DNA of 64,000 bases from Rudanella paleaurantiibacter (GCF_009184635.1 NZ_WELI01000006.1:248001-312000), one strand, 5' to 3'; shown: positions 54,213-63,949, numbered from the stretch's first letter. Translations and numbers: made by a program. Notes: generated by a model from the letters alone, not told the origin.

Positions 54213-54818
54213 TTACTTCGAATACAATTCGACGATCAACTGCTCGTTTACGTTCTCTGGGATCTGATCGCGCTCAGGGTAGCTGATAAACTTGCCTGAC
54301 AGTTGCTGAGCGTCCCACTCTACCCAGTTGTAACGCTTAGCATTACGAGCTGACAGGCTGGTGCTAATAGCTTCGAGCGACTTTGACTTTTCGCGAACGC
54401 TGATGATCTGACCCGGTTTCAGCGAGTAAGACGGGATGTTTACTACCTCGCCATCAACTACGATGTGCTTGTGCGAAACGAGCTGACGAGCAGCACGGCG
54501 CGAGGGAGCAATACCTAAGCGATACACGGTGTTATCAAGACGAGCTTCGCAGAATTTAAGCAGGTTTTCGCCGGTGATACCATCTTTAACGGCGGCCCGG
54601 TGGAACAGGGCGCGGAACTGCCGCTCAAGAATACCGTAGATATATTTTACTTTTTGCTTCTCCAGCAACTGTACAGCGTATTCAGATTGCTTCCGCTTCC
54701 GACCACGCCCGTGCATGCCGGGAGCATAGTTTTTCTTCTGGAGCGCTTTGCTGGGGCCTAAGATAGGCTCGCCAAACTTGCGCGAAATTTTGGCTTTTGG
54801 TCCTGTGTAACGTGCCAT
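54213..54818 (-). CDS. rpsD: Ribosomal protein S4
   Basis: A 201-aa S4, a primary 16S rRNA binder that nucleates assembly of the small subunit body. Family marks are [16 protein letters not shown] at the N-terminus and the S4 RNA-binding fold [28 protein letters not shown]. No zinc-binding Cys cluster is present, so it is the zinc-free form. The 146-nt gap to rpoA holds a short hairpin (GGCAGAACTC to GAGCTCTGCC) but no heptamer repeat. Confidence 0.98.
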   Translation of the reverse strand: MARYTGPKAKISRKFGEPILGPSKALQKKNYAPGMHGRGRKRKQSEYAVQLLEKQKVKYIYGILERQFRALFHRAAVKDGITGENLLKFCEARLDNTVYRLGIAPSRRAARQLVSHKHIVVDGEVVNIPSYSLKPGQIISVREKSKSLEAISTSLSARNAKRYNWVEWDAQQLSGKFISYPERDQIPENVNEQLIVELYSK

Positions 54819-54893
54819 TTAATGAACGAATAATAAGTTGGAACATGGACAGACACAACCGAATGTCGCCTGGCCTTATTCAATTCACCCGTT

Positions 54894-55289
54894 TTATACG
54901 CGACGGCGTTTGGGTGGCCGACAGCCGTTGTGGGGCATCGGAGTAATGTCGCGGATTGTAGTCACCTCAATACCTGAGTTCTGAATGGTACGGATTGCTG
55001 ACTCACGGCCTGCACCCGGTCCTTTCACGAACACCTCTGCTTTGCGCATACCCAGGTCGTGGGCTACGGCTGCACAGTTTTGAGCGGCAGTCTGAGCGGC
55101 ATAGGGGGTATTTTTCTTGGAGCCTTTGAAGCCCATTTTACCAGCCGATGCCCATGAGATTACCTGACCGTTCAGGTTGGTGATTGAGATAATGATGTTG
55201 TTGAAGGTAGCCTTGATATGTACCTGGCCAACCGATTCAACCACTACAATGCGCTTCTTCGCCTTGTCTTTGCGTTTTGCTTGTGCCAT
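54894..55289 (-). CDS. rpsK: Ribosomal protein S11
   Basis: A 131-aa S11 of the small subunit platform, which contacts the mRNA near the E site. Seen: [42 protein letters not shown] and the C-terminal [20 protein letters not shown] basic N-terminal tail (KRKDKAKKR) precedes the core. It starts directly after a hairpin repeat that separates it from rpsM, although in most bacteria these genes are only a few bases apart. Confidence 0.98.
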   Translation of the reverse strand: MAQAKRKDKAKKRIVVVESVGQVHIKATFNNIIISITNLNGQVISWASAGKMGFKGSKKNTPYAAQTAAQNCAAVAHDLGMRKAEVFVKGPGAGRESAIRTIQNSGIEVTTIRDITPMPHNGCRPPKRRRV

Positions 55290-55377
55290 TTTTTAGTTGA
55301 CAGTTTACTGTTTACAGTTTTCAGTCAAAATACACAGTCCGAAAACTGTAAGCTGAAAACTCTAAACTGAAAACTTA
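55290..55377. repeat. Hairpin repeat filling the rpsM to rpsK gap, GTTTTCA words
   Basis: On the minus strand the rpsM stop TAA is followed at once by GTTTTCA, GTTTAGA, GTTTTCA, GCTTACA, GTTTTCG at exact 7-nt steps. The opposite arm (about 55300-55325) is complementary (ACAGTTT, ACTGTTT, ACAGTTT on the plus strand). It ends 7 nt before the rpsK ATG. Confidence 0.93.
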
Positions 55378-55752
55378 TTTAGTCGCTTTCTTCTTGTTAG
55401 CAACCGTCTTACGCTTGCCTTTCCGCGTACGAGAGTTGTTCTTCGTATGCTGACCACGAACCGGCAGACCTTTCCGGTGCCGCAGACCCCGGTAGCAACC
55501 GATGTCCATTAAACGTTTGATGTTCAACTGAACTTCTGAGCGCAGCGCGCCTTCAACTTTGAAATCGTTGCTGATCGCGTTACGAATGGCGCTCGACTCT
55601 TCGTCTGTCCATTCGCCTGCTTTCTTATCGAGGCTGATACCAGCACCCGAAAGAATCTTCTGTGCGGTACTCCGACCAATTCCGAAGATATACGTCAGCG
55701 CAATCTCGCCACGCTTCTTGTCCGGAATATCAACACCTGCAATACGTGCCAT
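55375..55752 (-). CDS. rpsM: Ribosomal protein S13
   Basis: A 125-aa S13 of the small subunit head, which forms intersubunit bridges and touches the P-site tRNA. Seen: [26 protein letters not shown] with the helix-turn-helix-like fold, [22 protein letters not shown], and a basic tail [17 protein letters not shown]. Length is normal. Its start is 6 nt after the rpmJ stop. Confidence 0.98.
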   Translation of the reverse strand: MARIAGVDIPDKKRGEIALTYIFGIGRSTAQKILSGAGISLDKKAGEWTDEESSAIRNAISNDFKVEGALRSEVQLNIKRLMDIGCYRGLRHRKGLPVRGQHTKNNSRTRKGKRKTVANKKKATK

Positions 55753-55758
55753 AGAAAA

Positions 55759-55875
55759 TTAACCTTGTCTTTGTTTGTATCGGGGATTCTTCTTGTTGAT
55801 CACGTACAGTTTCCCTTTCCGACGGATCACGATGCAGTCTTCACTGCGCTTCTTGATGGATGCTTTAACCTTCAT
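55759..55875 (-). CDS. rpmJ: Ribosomal protein L36
   Basis: A 38-aa L36, beginning [14 protein letters not shown] and ending NPRYKQRQG. The core [11 protein letters not shown] is conserved. Zinc-binding L36 proteins have three Cys and one His; this protein has only one Cys (position 14) and no His, so it is the zinc-free type. It lies between infA and rpsM, the usual place, separated from infA by a hairpin repeat and from rpsM by 6 nt. Confidence 0.96.
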   Translation of the reverse strand: MKVKASIKKRSEDCIVIRRKGKLYVINKKNPRYKQRQG

Positions 55876-55967
55876 TTGAAAGTTTACAGTTTAATGTCGT
55901 CAGTCTTCAGTTATAAGCCAGCAGTTTTTGGAAAGCTGAAAACTCTAAACTGAAAGCTGAAAACTTA
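55876..55967. repeat. Hairpin repeat filling the infA to rpmJ gap, GTTTTCA words
   Basis: On the minus strand the infA stop TAA is followed by GTTTTCA, GCTTTCA, GTTTAGA, GTTTTCA, GCTTTCC at exact 7-nt steps. The other arm (about 55878-55912, plus-strand AGTTTAC, AGTTTAA, CAGTCTTCAG) is complementary. It ends at the rpmJ start codon. It uses the same word family as the rpsM-rpsK element. Confidence 0.92.
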
Positions 55968-56183
55968 CTTGTATCGGTACACAATCCGCGCCTTACTCAA
56001 ATCGTAAGGCGACATTTCTAACTTCACACGATCACCGGGAAGGATTTTGATGTAATTCATCCGCATCTTTCCCGATATGTGAGCAACTACCTCATGCTTG
56101 TTGGCCAGTTCTACCCGGAACATTGCATTTGATAATGCCTCCAAAATAACGCCGTCCTGTTCTATTGAATTCTGCTTCGCCAT
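55965..56183 (-). CDS. infA: Translation initiation factor IF-1
   Basis: A 72-aa IF-1 with a single OB fold: [50 protein letters not shown] and the ending [12 protein letters not shown]. It blocks the A site during initiation. It begins 8 nt after the map stop and is part of the long ribosomal string. The gene is followed by a hairpin repeat starting at its own stop codon. Confidence 0.98.
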   Translation of the reverse strand: MAKQNSIEQDGVILEALSNAMFRVELANKHEVVAHISGKMRMNYIKILPGDRVKLEMSPYDLSKARIVYRYK

Positions 56184-56191
56184 ATTCAGTT

Positions 56192-57037
56192 TTAAACCGC
56201 CATAGAGGCATCCAGTTCAACGGCCAGGCTGGTGTTGGCTGTTACCTCTTCGATGTATTGGAATGTAGTCAGAATCTCTGCCTTACCTTTCCGCACCGCT
56301 ACGGTATGTTCAAAGTGGGCGGATGGTTTCCGATCAGCTGTCCGGATAGTCCAGCCATCTTTGTCCTGAGTGATCGCTTTCTTTCCGAAATTGACCATCG
56401 GCTCAATCGCCAGTACCATTCCTTCTCGCAGCTTTACGCCTTGTCCACGCTTACCGTAGTTGGGTACTTCGGGGGCTTCATGCAAGTTTTTACCTACACC
56501 ATGTCCGACTAACTCCCGAACAACCGAGTACCCAAAACGCTCCACGTACGACTGTACGGCGTAGCCTATGTCGCCAATCCGGTTTCCATCAATCGCTTTC
56601 TCCAAGCCGATGTACAAAGACTCTTTCGTGCGGGCTAACAGTTTCCGTACCGAGAGGCTTACCTCACCCACTGGGTAGGTGTAAGCACTATCAGAGTGAA
56701 ATCCATTAAGTTGAACCCCGCAGTCGACGGAGATAATATCCCCATCTCGTAACTCATACTTGCTTGGAAAACCGTGCACTACGATGTCGTTAACTGAGAT
56801 GCAAAGCGCACCTGGAAAACGAGTAGCAGTACCATTGTTAAAGCCCAGAAATGATGGAATACCCCCATTATCTCTAATGAACGTCTGGGCTACCGTATCA
56901 AGTTCCTTGGTCGTAATACCCGGACGAATCAGCTTTGCTACTTCTCCATGAGCTTTACCCAGGACCTGAGCACTCTCGCGCATCAGCGCAAGTTCTTCAT
57001 CGCTCCGAAGGTAAATCATGTTACTCTTTGCAGACAT
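56192..57037 (-). CDS. map: Type I methionine aminopeptidase
   Basis: A 281-aa enzyme removing the initiator methionine from new proteins. The pita-bread metal ligands are seen in [15 protein letters not shown] (two Asp), [16 protein letters not shown] (His), GMVLAIEPM (Glu) and the late EHTVAV (Glu). It has an N-terminal stretch of about 30 residues before the core, slightly longer than the short E. coli type. Its ATG overlaps the secY stop codon (TAATG), indicating translational coupling. Confidence 0.97.
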   Translation of the reverse strand: MSAKSNMIYLRSDEELALMRESAQVLGKAHGEVAKLIRPGITTKELDTVAQTFIRDNGGIPSFLGFNNGTATRFPGALCISVNDIVVHGFPSKYELRDGDIISVDCGVQLNGFHSDSAYTYPVGEVSLSVRKLLARTKESLYIGLEKAIDGNRIGDIGYAVQSYVERFGYSVVRELVGHGVGKNLHEAPEVPNYGKRGQGVKLREGMVLAIEPMVNFGKKAITQDKDGWTIRTADRKPSAHFEHTVAVRKGKAEILTTFQYIEEVTANTSLAVELDASMAV

Positions 57038-58350
57038 TAGGCAGCTACAGTTTCGGCACGTCCTTGTACACGGCCTGATTTCATCAAGCCTTCGTACCGA
57101 CGCATGAGTAAGTAACTTTCTACTTGCTGGAGCGTATCAAGAACTACACCTACCATAATCAGGAGTGATGTGCCGCCGAAGAATTGCGCAAAGCCAGTAG
57201 TCATGCCAAGTAAGTTGGCAATGGCTGGAAGAATAGCAACAATGGCGAGCATTACAGCTCCGGGAAGCGTGATACGGTCGAGTACCATACCAATGTAGTC
57301 TGAGGTAGCAATACCGGGCTTCACACCAGGGATGAAACCGCCACTACGCTTCATGTCATCGGCAATCTGGGTTGGGTTAACCGAGATGGCGGTGTAGAAG
57401 AACGTAAAGACGATGATCAGAAGGGCAAACAGCACGTTGTACTGCCAGGTGGTATAGCTTTGGAAAGCGTTCTGCACGGATGCAGCAAAGTCGCTTTTCT
57501 CAGCGAAAAGCCCTGCCAGATACGTTGGAATGAACATCAGCGCCTGAGCAAAGATGATTGGCATTACACCGGCTGCGTTGAGCTTGAGCGGCAGATATTG
57601 ACGCTGACCACCCACCACTTTATTACCAATCACCTGTTTTGCGTACTGGATCGGAATCCGACGAACCGCTTGGGTAAGCATAACTGCACCCATTACCACG
57701 AAGTACAGAGCGACCAGTTCCAGAACGAAAATCAACAGACCTGATGAACCACGTGACTGGAATTCACCCAGAATTGCACCCGGAAAACGAGAAACAATCC
57801 CGATCATGATGATCATGGAAATACCATTGCCGATACCCTTGTCGGTAATCCGCTCACCCAACCACATACAGAAGATTGTTCCGGCGGTAAGGATGAACAG
57901 TGAAGAGATTGTGAACAGACCCCGGTCGATGAATAGAGCGTCGGCTGGAATCGTCGTACGGATGTACGTCAATGCTTGCACGGCAGTTACCCCGATGGTC
58001 AGCACCCGCGTAATCTGGTTGAGTTTTTTTCGACCAGATTCGCCTTCCTTCTGCATTTTTTGAAAGTACGGTAGGGCCAGCGTCAACAGCTGAATGGCAA
58101 TAGAGGCCGAGATATACGGCATAATGCCTAAGGCAAAGATTGACGCTTTGCTGAAGGCACCACCCAAAAAGGTGTCTAACAAACCCAATAAACCCCCGGT
58201 GTTAATATCCAGGCGCTTGGGATCAACGCCGGGCAGTACAATCGCTGAGCCCAGACGGAAGACGGTAATAAACAACAGAGTATTCAGGATACGAGTCCGT
58301 AATTCCTCTATTGAAAAGATGTTTTTGAGCGTGGTGATAAGACGATTCAT
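57037..58350 (-). CDS. secY: Protein translocase subunit SecY
   Basis: A 437-aa channel subunit with ten membrane helices. Seen: LGSAIVLPGVD and the plug region GLLGLLDTFLGGAFSKASIFALGIMPYISASI, RRIPIQYAKQVIG, and YTAISVNPTQIADDMKRSGGFIPGVKPG, the cytoplasmic ribosome-binding loop. Length is normal. It lies between rplO and map as expected; its stop overlaps the map start. Confidence 0.98.
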   Translation of the reverse strand: MNRLITTLKNIFSIEELRTRILNTLLFITVFRLGSAIVLPGVDPKRLDINTGGLLGLLDTFLGGAFSKASIFALGIMPYISASIAIQLLTLALPYFQKMQKEGESGRKKLNQITRVLTIGVTAVQALTYIRTTIPADALFIDRGLFTISSLFILTAGTIFCMWLGERITDKGIGNGISMIIMIGIVSRFPGAILGEFQSRGSSGLLIFVLELVALYFVVMGAVMLTQAVRRIPIQYAKQVIGNKVVGGQRQYLPLKLNAAGVMPIIFAQALMFIPTYLAGLFAEKSDFAASVQNAFQSYTTWQYNVLFALLIIVFTFFYTAISVNPTQIADDMKRSGGFIPGVKPGIATSDYIGMVLDRITLPGAVMLAIVAILPAIANLLGMTTGFAQFFGGTSLLIMVGVVLDTLQQVESYLLMRRYEGLMKSGRVQGRAETVAA

Positions 58351-58380
58351 AAAATTTCAGGCCGTTGCCGTGCTCACAGA

Positions 58381-58869
58381 TTAGTTCTTCTCTCCCTCTT
58401 TTTCGTTGGCCCGAACAGGTTGTGCTGGTACTACAGCTTTACCACCTGCCTTTTCAATGGCCTCTTTGGCGCTGGCCGAGAAAGCGTGGGCATGTACCTC
58501 AACAGATGCCTTCAGCTCACCGCGGTTCAGAACTTTGATCAAATCACCTTTTGCCATCAAACCATTTTGCTGGAGTACGGTCTCATCAATAACGGCAGCA
58601 TTTGTTTTGTCAAACAGAATCTGCAGGGTATCGAGGTTGATAGGCTTGTACTCTACGCGGGTCGGGTTCTTAAAACCAAACTTGGGTACCCGACGCTGAA
58701 GGGGCATCTGACCACCTTCGAAGTGTAATTTACGGCTGTAGCCTGAGCGTGATTGCGCCCCTTTGTGGCCACGGGTAGATGTACCACCCATTCCTGAGCC
58801 TTGTCCGCGACCGACTCGCTTGCGCTCTCTGACGGAACCCTTAGCCGGTTTAAGGTTGCTTAAATTCAT
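58381..58869 (-). CDS. rplO: Ribosomal protein L15
   Basis: A 162-aa L15, a late-assembling protein of the large subunit. The glycine- and arginine-rich N-terminus MNLSNLKPAKGSVRERKRVG starts the conserved core (RGHKGAQSRSGYSRKLHFEGGQMPLQRR). The frame extends to 58935, but ATG 58869 is the conserved start. The 188-nt gap toward rpmD contains a GACGTTA-type hairpin repeat. Confidence 0.97.
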   Translation of the reverse strand: MNLSNLKPAKGSVRERKRVGRGQGSGMGGTSTRGHKGAQSRSGYSRKLHFEGGQMPLQRRVPKFGFKNPTRVEYKPINLDTLQILFDKTNAAVIDETVLQQNGLMAKGDLIKVLNRGELKASVEVHAHAFSASAKEAIEKAGGKAVVPAQPVRANEKEGEKN

Positions 58870-58946
58870 TTTATTATTGTGTTTGTACTTGCAATGATTA
58901 TTTGCAGCCTGCAAAATTCGTAAAAAGAATTGCAAACCGCAAAAAA

Positions 58947-59047
58947 GACGTTGGATATTAGACGATAGACGTTAGACATTGATTGTTAGCGAGGTAATCG
59001 TCAATGTCTAACGTCTGATGTCCAACATCTAACGTCCACTATCTAAC
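58947..59047. repeat. Hairpin repeat between rpmD and rplO, GACGTTA words
   Basis: The left arm reads GACGTTG, GATATTA, GACGATA, GACGTTA, GACATTG at exact 7-nt steps. The right arm (about 58998-59047) is complementary (CAATGTC, TAACGTC, TGATGTC, CAACATC, TAACGTC). Its words match those of the elements at 23646 and 31614, but the order differs. Confidence 0.94.
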
Positions 59048-59057
59048 TCCTCAAGGG

Positions 59058-59237
59058 TTAGATCTCTTCTATCTTAACGAGGTGTTTTACCTTGTTCACA
59101 ACACCGGCAATAGCGCTGTTATAATCCAGCTCAATGCTCCGGTTGATTTTACCCAGACCAAGCGACTTGATCGCGTTCTTCTGGGTCTGCGGACGGTCGA
59201 TAATGCTTCGAACCTGTGTGATGCGTACGCGTGCCAT
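59058..59237 (-). CDS. rpmD: Ribosomal protein L30
   Basis: A 59-aa L30, beginning MARVRITQVRSIIDRPQTQK and continuing SLGLGKINRSIELD, with a C-terminal VKHLVKIEEI. The family is about 58-60 aa, so length is normal. It lies between rpsE and rplO; the gap to rpsE is 12 nt. Its stop is about 10 nt before the hairpin repeat in the rplO gap. Confidence 0.95.
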   Translation of the reverse strand: MARVRITQVRSIIDRPQTQKNAIKSLGLGKINRSIELDYNSAIAGVVNKVKHLVKIEEI

Positions 59238-59249
59238 GATGCGATCCGT

Positions 59250-59765
59250 TTAGCCGTTAAACACTTTTGACAATTTCACCCCACGCTGGAAGGCCACCTG
59301 GTGAGGAGCGCGCATTTTCTGCAGGGCGTTAATTGTCGCTTTTACCACGTTGTGCGGGTTCGACGAGCCTTTCGACTTCGCCAATACGTCGCGTACGCCA
59401 GCGCTTTCCAGAACGGCGCGCATAGCACCACCTGCAATTACACCCGTACCGGGGGCAGCAGGCTTGAGCAGTACAAAACCACCGCTGAATTTACCTTCCA
59501 TCTCGTGAGGCACAGTGTGCTTCAGCAGAGAGATCTGGATCAGGTTCTTCTTGGCGTCTTCCGTACCTTTTGCAATGGCGTCAGTTACTTCGTTGGCCTT
59601 ACCCAACCCGTAACCTACCACACCATTACCATCGCCAACTACTACGATGGCTGAGAAGCTAAACCGACGACCACCTTTAACAACCTTGGCTACACGGTTG
59701 ATAGCGACTACGCGCTCTTTCAGATCGGACTCGTTTACTTTTGAAGGTCTTACGTTCGTTACCAT
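59250..59765 (-). CDS. rpsE: Ribosomal protein S5
   Basis: A 171-aa S5, a decoding-fidelity protein. The N-terminal double-stranded RNA-binding fold has [39 protein letters not shown] is the loop near the decoding site, and the C-terminal part has [17 protein letters not shown]. The frame extends to 59795, but ATG 59765 matches the family start and leaves 7 nt after the rplR stop. Confidence 0.97.
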   Translation of the reverse strand: MVTNVRPSKVNESDLKERVVAINRVAKVVKGGRRFSFSAIVVVGDGNGVVGYGLGKANEVTDAIAKGTEDAKKNLIQISLLKHTVPHEMEGKFSGGFVLLKPAAPGTGVIAGGAMRAVLESAGVRDVLAKSKGSSNPHNVVKATINALQKMRAPHQVAFQRGVKLSKVFNG

Positions 59766-59772
59766 GCTTGCC

Positions 59773-60126
59773 TTAGAATTTGAGGCCACCCTCACGGGCT
59801 CCGTCGGCCAATGCTTTTACTTTTCCGTGGTACAGGTAGCCGTTACGGTCGAATACCACAGCCGTGATATTCTTAGAAGCTGCTTTTTCAGCAATCCGCT
59901 TTCCAACTTCCTTGGCTACGTCCACCGTAAAGCCACTTGCTTCAGATTTCAGTTCAACTGAAGAAGCAGCTACCAGCGTGTGGCCGGCTGCATCGTCAAT
60001 CAGTTGGGCGTAAATCGCCTTATTCGACCGAAATACCGACAGGCGAGGGCGTTCTGCCGTACCTGATACTTTGGCGCGAATCGAGTATTTGATTCGTTGA
60101 CGCCGTTCCGTTTTATTCGTTGCCAT
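59773..60126 (-). CDS. rplR: Ribosomal protein L18
   Basis: A 117-aa L18 that binds 5S rRNA. Seen: [34 protein letters not shown], the conserved N-terminal RNA-binding part, and the C-terminal [28 protein letters not shown]. Length is normal. The gap of 126 nt back to rplF holds a hairpin repeat. Confidence 0.97.
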   Translation of the reverse strand: MATNKTERRQRIKYSIRAKVSGTAERPRLSVFRSNKAIYAQLIDDAAGHTLVAASSVELKSEASGFTVDVAKEVGKRIAEKAASKNITAVVFDRNGYLYHGKVKALADGAREGGLKF

Positions 60127-60159
60127 CTTATTTGATACCGACCAAATAGGCGATTAATC

Positions 60160-60255
60160 AAGTTGATAGTCTCCGGTCTCCAGTTTTCAGTAGGTACATT
60201 CTGATTGGCCAGAGACCCGTCAGTCTGAAACTGAAAACTGTCGACAGAAAACTTA
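60160..60255. repeat. Hairpin repeat between rplF and rplR, GTTTTCA-like words
   Basis: On the minus strand the rplF stop TAA is followed by GTTTTCT, GTCGACA, GTTTTCA, GTTTCAG. The opposite arm (about 60163-60190) contains the complements (CTCCAGTTTTCAG on the plus strand), with a second inner match of GGTCTCTGG to CTCCGGTCTCC type. Pairing is less regular than at 55290. Confidence 0.78.
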
Positions 60256-60810
60256 TTTTTTAGACGAAGATTTACCAGCTTTCCGGCGAATAACTTCACC
60301 CACGAAGCGGATACCTTTGCCTTTGTATGGCTCAACCTTACGGAGTGAGCGGATTTTGGCAGCTACATCGCCGATCAACTGCTTGTCGATACCCTCCAGG
60401 ATAACCTTCGGGTTCTGACCTTTCTCGGTCACAGCGGATACTTTGATTTCGCCCGGTACAGCAACGTAAACGTTGTGTGAGTAGCCAAGCTGAAGCTCCA
60501 GTACGTTGTTGTTAACGGCAGCCTTATAACCTACACCGACAATTTCCAGGTCAATTTTGTAGCCGGTGCTTACACCTACTACCATGTTGTTGACCAGGGC
60601 ACGGTACAGGCCGTGCAGCGCTTTGTGACGCTTCTGTTCGGTGGGGCGAGTTACCTGAATGGTGCCTTCTTCTACTGCGACCGAGATATCTGGATCAACA
60701 GCCTGAGTCAGCGTGCCTTTCGGGCCTTTTACCGTCACGACGTTACCATTGTCGATTGACAACGAAACGCCACTGGGCAGAGCGATGGGTTTTTTACCTA
60801 CGCGAGACAT
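60253..60810 (-). CDS. rplF: Ribosomal protein L6
   Basis: A 185-aa L6 near the factor-binding site of the large subunit. Two related domains are seen: SRVGKKPIALPSGVSL and VTVKGPKGTL in the first, and the C-terminal signature ICRKVEPYKGKGI-like segment RSLRKVEPYKGKGIRFVGE in the second. Length is normal. It lies 15 nt after rpsH. Confidence 0.98.
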   Translation of the reverse strand: MSRVGKKPIALPSGVSLSIDNGNVVTVKGPKGTLTQAVDPDISVAVEEGTIQVTRPTEQKRHKALHGLYRALVNNMVVGVSTGYKIDLEIVGVGYKAAVNNNVLELQLGYSHNVYVAVPGEIKVSAVTEKGQNPKVILEGIDKQLIGDVAAKIRSLRKVEPYKGKGIRFVGEVIRRKAGKSSSKK

Positions 60811-60825
60811 TGTTCGATCAATGGA

Positions 60826-61224
60826 TTAATAAACGTAACACAACACTTCACCACCTACATTCAGTGTCTTGGCTTCTTTGTCGGTCATTACGCCTTTAGA
60901 AGTAGACACAATTGCAACGCCAAGACCGTTCAGGATCCGTGGCAGGTTGTCGGCGCCCCGGTACTGGCGGAGACCTGGGCGGCTGATGCGCTGCAGATCA
61001 ACGATGGCGGGTTGCTTCGTCACGGCGTTGTACTTCAGAGCGATCTTGATCACACCCTGAGGGCCGTTGTCGTCAAACTTGTAGTTCTGGATGTACCCTT
61101 TGTCAAACAGAACTTTGGTGATTTCTTTCTTTATGTTGGATGCAGGGATCTCCACAATCCGGTGCTTAGCGCGGATGGCGTTTCTGATTCGGGTCAGATA
61201 GTCTGCAATTGGGTCTGTATTCAT
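60826..61224 (-). CDS. rpsH: Ribosomal protein S8
   Basis: A 132-aa S8, a primary 16S rRNA binder. Seen: [40 protein letters not shown], and the C-terminal signature [26 protein letters not shown]. Length is normal. The 99-nt gap to rpsN shows no clear hairpin repeat. Confidence 0.98.
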   Translation of the reverse strand: MNTDPIADYLTRIRNAIRAKHRIVEIPASNIKKEITKVLFDKGYIQNYKFDDNGPQGVIKIALKYNAVTKQPAIVDLQRISRPGLRQYRGADNLPRILNGLGVAIVSTSKGVMTDKEAKTLNVGGEVLCYVY

Positions 61225-61323
61225 TTCTTCCTCGTGTTGCTCACAGCCCTCTCTGTTAATCGGGCTGCAAAATTACGGAAACTGAATTACAAATAAAAGT
61301 GCTGATTTAGATGCAATTAGCGC

Positions 61324-61593
61324 TTACCAGCTTGACTTCGTTACGCCCGGAATCTTACCTGCGCTGGCCATCTCACGGAACGTTACGCGTGAGATACCGA
61401 ATTTGCGCATATAGCCTCTGGGACGGCCGGTCAGTTTGCAACGATTGTGCAACCGAACTGGCGATGCATTGCGGGGCAGTTTATCCAAAGCAGCATAATC
61501 GCCAGCTTCTTTGAGGGCTGCCCGCTTCGTAGCATATTTAGCTACCAATGCTTCGCGCTTCCGCTCCCGTGCTTTGATTGATTCTTTTGCCAT
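61324..61593 (-). CDS. rpsN: Ribosomal protein S14, zinc-free form
   Basis: An 89-aa S14. The conserved C-terminal part [30 protein letters not shown] is present. There is only one Cys, without the two CxxC pairs of the short zinc form, so this is the long, zinc-independent version. It sits between rplE and rpsH, 31 nt after the rplE stop. Confidence 0.98.
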   Translation of the reverse strand: MAKESIKARERKREALVAKYATKRAALKEAGDYAALDKLPRNASPVRLHNRCKLTGRPRGYMRKFGISRVTFREMASAGKIPGVTKSSW

Positions 61594-61624
61594 GTCTTTA
61601 TGACGTCCTTAGCGTGATTACTGC

Positions 61625-62179
61625 TTATTTCTTGCTGCCGGCAAAGGGCATTCCGAGGGCCTTCAGCAACTCATAACTTTCGTTGTCTGAGTCAGCCGTT
61701 GTTACGAACGTAATGTCCATACCCGAAATACGCGATACCTTGTCGATGCTGATCTCTGGGAAGATGATCTGCTCTTTTACACCAAATGTGTAATTGCCAC
61801 GACCATCGAACCCTTTGTCGCTGATGCCTTTGAAGTCCCGTACGCGAGGCAACGCTACCGTTGTCAAACGATCCAGGAATTCGTACATCCGGTCGCCACG
61901 CAGCGTTACTTTTGCGCCGATCGGCATGCCTTCCCGAAGTTTGAAGTTCGAAACGGCCTTTTTAGCAACAGTCTGAACGGCTTTCTGACCCGTTATTTGA
62001 GTCAGCTCATCCACACCTACGTCTACTAATTTTTTATCAGCAACGGCGGCTCCAATCCCTTTATTGATAACAATCTTGCTCAGACGCGGTACTTGCATAA
62101 CCGACTTATACTGAAACTTGTCTTTCAACTGGGCGACCACCTCATTGAGATATTTCTCTTTTAATCTTGGGCTTGCCAC
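61625..62179 (-). CDS. rplE: Ribosomal protein L5
   Basis: A 184-aa L5 that binds 5S rRNA and contacts the P-site tRNA. Seen: [56 protein letters not shown] and [13 protein letters not shown]. Length is normal. Start ATG at 62179 follows rplX by 39 nt. Confidence 0.98.
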   Translation of the reverse strand: MASPRLKEKYLNEVVAQLKDKFQYKSVMQVPRLSKIVINKGIGAAVADKKLVDVGVDELTQITGQKAVQTVAKKAVSNFKLREGMPIGAKVTLRGDRMYEFLDRLTTVALPRVRDFKGISDKGFDGRGNYTFGVKEQIIFPEISIDKVSRISGMDITFVTTADSDNESYELLKALGMPFAGSKK

Positions 62180-62218
62180 TTTCTTGACTCGTTTAATGGT
62201 GATAAACTACCCGACCGG

Positions 62219-62548
62219 TTAGATGAATTCGCCGGTCTTCTTCGAGTACCGCTGCAACTTACCCTTGTCATTCACCCGGCGGCCTGTGCGCGTCGGTTGA
62301 CTGGTGGCCGGATCAATCAGCATCAGGTTACTGATGTGAATCGTTCCCTCCGTTTGTACTAAGCTGCCTTGCGGATTCTGTGCGGTCGGCTTAATGTGTT
62401 TGGTGATCATGTTCACACCTTCCACCTTAGCGCGCTCTTTTTCTACCAGCACTTCCGTTACTTTTCCTTGCTGACCCTTTGAGTTCCCAGCAATCACCAC
62501 GACGGTATCACCCGTTTTGATGTGGAATTTAGCTTTCTTCTTTTCCAT
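62219..62548 (-). CDS. rplX: Ribosomal protein L24
   Basis: A 109-aa L24, an assembly initiator of the large subunit. The KOW motif lies in KTGDTVVVIAGNSKGQQGKVTEV, followed by VEGVNMITKHIKPTAQNPQGS and HISNLMLIDP. Length is normal. Its ATG is 1 nt after the rplN stop. Confidence 0.98.
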   Translation of the reverse strand: MEKKKAKFHIKTGDTVVVIAGNSKGQQGKVTEVLVEKERAKVEGVNMITKHIKPTAQNPQGSLVQTEGTIHISNLMLIDPATSQPTRTGRRVNDKGKLQRYSKKTGEFI

Positions 62549-62549
62549 C

Positions 62550-62918
62550 TTACAATACCTCCGGGGCTAAAGAAACGATCTTCATAAATTGCTTCTCACG
62601 CAGCTCGCGGGCAACAGGTCCGAAGATGCGGGTTCCGCGGGGCTCATCGTTATTGTTGAGCAGAACGGCGGCATTGTCTTCGAACCGGATGTACGATCCG
62701 TCTTTCCGGCGTACTTCCTTCTTGGTCCGAACCACAACGGCTTTTGAAACCGTCCCTTTTTTAATATTGCTCGACGGAATAGCTGCCTTTACGGTCACAA
62801 CGATCTTGTCGCCTACCGATGCATACCGCTTGCCCGTACCGCCCAGCACGCGGATAACCAGTACCTCTTTGGCACCACTGTTATCGGCTACACCTAATCT
62901 TGATTCTTGCTGTACCAT
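62550..62918 (-). CDS. rplN: Ribosomal protein L14
   Basis: A 122-aa L14 that binds 23S rRNA and forms bridges to the small subunit. Seen: [45 protein letters not shown] and [24 protein letters not shown]. Length is normal. It is closely packed, with rplX 1 nt downstream and rpsQ 3 nt upstream. Confidence 0.98.
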   Translation of the reverse strand: MVQQESRLGVADNSGAKEVLVIRVLGGTGKRYASVGDKIVVTVKAAIPSSNIKKGTVSKAVVVRTKKEVRRKDGSYIRFEDNAAVLLNNNDEPRGTRIFGPVARELREKQFMKIVSLAPEVL

Positions 62919-62921
62919 GGC

Positions 62922-63224
62922 TTACTTGGCCTTTTCGATAATTTCGACTAATCTCCAACGCTTGTTTTTGCTCAGGGGGCGAGTTTCCATGATGCGCACC
63001 GTATCACCGATACCGCAATCATTGTTTTCGTCATGAGCCATGAACTTGGTGGTACGGTTCATAAATTTACCGTACATCGGGTGCTTCACCTTGCGGTCAA
63101 CGGCAACCGTAATGGTCTTCTGCATTTTGTTGCTGACCACACGCCCGATCCGCTCTTTCCGAGCATTACGCTCTACCGAAGCCTGCTGCTCCGATTGGGG
63201 CTGTTCTGTTTGCTGTCCTTCCAT
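62922..63224 (-). CDS. rpsQ: Ribosomal protein S17
   Basis: A 100-aa S17. The conserved OB fold starts at about residue 18 ([22 protein letters not shown]) and contains the signature [22 protein letters not shown]. Ahead of it is a Gln/Glu-rich extension of about 17 residues ([13 protein letters not shown]); bacterial S17 is usually about 84 aa. The extension is probably disordered. Confidence 0.97.
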   Translation of the reverse strand: MEGQQTEQPQSEQQASVERNARKERIGRVVSNKMQKTITVAVDRKVKHPMYGKFMNRTTKFMAHDENNDCGIGDTVRIMETRPLSKNKRWRLVEIIEKAK

Positions 63225-63237
63225 TGTGGGTAGCTAT

Positions 63238-63435
63238 TTAGGCCTGCTGGCGCGTTTTTGCGGTCAGTTCCGTGTGTAAACGAGCAATCAGTTTGCGGGC
63301 CTCACGGATACGCATCGGGTTTTCGATGGGCGATACAGCGTGAGCGAATTTCAGTTTAAGCAACCGAGCTTCTTCGGCTGTAATCTGCTCTTTCAATTGC
63401 TCGGCCGAGAGCGCCTTGATTTCTTCCTTCTTCAT
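63238..63435 (-). CDS. rpmC: Ribosomal protein L29
   Basis: A 65-aa L29, a two-helix protein at the peptide exit tunnel. Seen: MKKEEIKALSAEQLKEQI, LLKLKFAHAVSPIENPMRIREARKLIARLHTEL. Length is normal. It lies between rplP and rpsQ. Its ATG is about 7 nt after the hairpin repeat that fills the gap to rplP. Confidence 0.97.
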   Translation of the reverse strand: MKKEEIKALSAEQLKEQITAEEARLLKLKFAHAVSPIENPMRIREARKLIARLHTELTAKTRQQA

Positions 63436-63441
63436 GATAAG

Positions 63442-63518
63442 AGTCTGAACTGTGATTTTTTTGATTATGGTGACTATTGCGAATCAGTTAAATCAGAAAA
63501 ATCACAGCTCTGATTTTA
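63442..63518. repeat. Hairpin repeat filling the rplP to rpmC gap, TGATTT words
   Basis: On the minus strand the rplP stop TAA is followed by AATCAGAGCTGTGATTTTTC, then CTGATTTAA and CTGATTCGC. The other arm carries AATCAAAAAAATCACAG and TTCAGACTC. The word step is nearer 9 than 7. It runs from stop to within 7 nt of the rpmC start. Confidence 0.88.
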
Positions 63519-63941
63519 TGCTTGTTCCTGGTAGTCGCGTCGTACAATGAACTTCGTGCGAACGGGGAGCTTTTGTGCGGCTAACCGCAGGGCTTCCATA
63601 CCCGTTTCCAAAGGAACACCTGTCGTTTCGAACAGGATCGTGCCGGGCTTGATAACGGCTACCCAATACTCAGGAGCACCTTTACCTTTACCCATCCGCA
63701 CTTCGGCGGGCTTCTTGGTGATGGGCTTGTCTGGGAAAATCCGAATCCAGACCTGGCCTTCGCGTTTCATAGCCCGGGTTACCGAGATACGAGCCGCTTC
63801 TATCTGACGTGCCGTAATCCAGCCCTGCTCCAACGATTTGATCGCAAACGTACCGAATGCAATTTCGTGGCCCCGGGTGGCAAGACCTTTGATCTTGCCT
63901 TTGTGCATCTTACGGAACTTGGTTCTTCTTGGCTGTAACAT
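63516..63941 (-). CDS. rplP: Ribosomal protein L16
   Basis: A 141-aa L16 near the A-site tRNA elbow. Seen: [59 protein letters not shown] and [18 protein letters not shown]. Length is normal. It is the first complete gene of the string in this window; rpsC should lie upstream, off the right edge. Confidence 0.97.
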   Translation of the reverse strand: MLQPRRTKFRKMHKGKIKGLATRGHEIAFGTFAIKSLEQGWITARQIEAARISVTRAMKREGQVWIRIFPDKPITKKPAEVRMGKGKGAPEYWVAVIKPGTILFETTGVPLETGMEALRLAAQKLPVRTKFIVRRDYQEQA

Positions 63942-63949
63942 CTTTATTA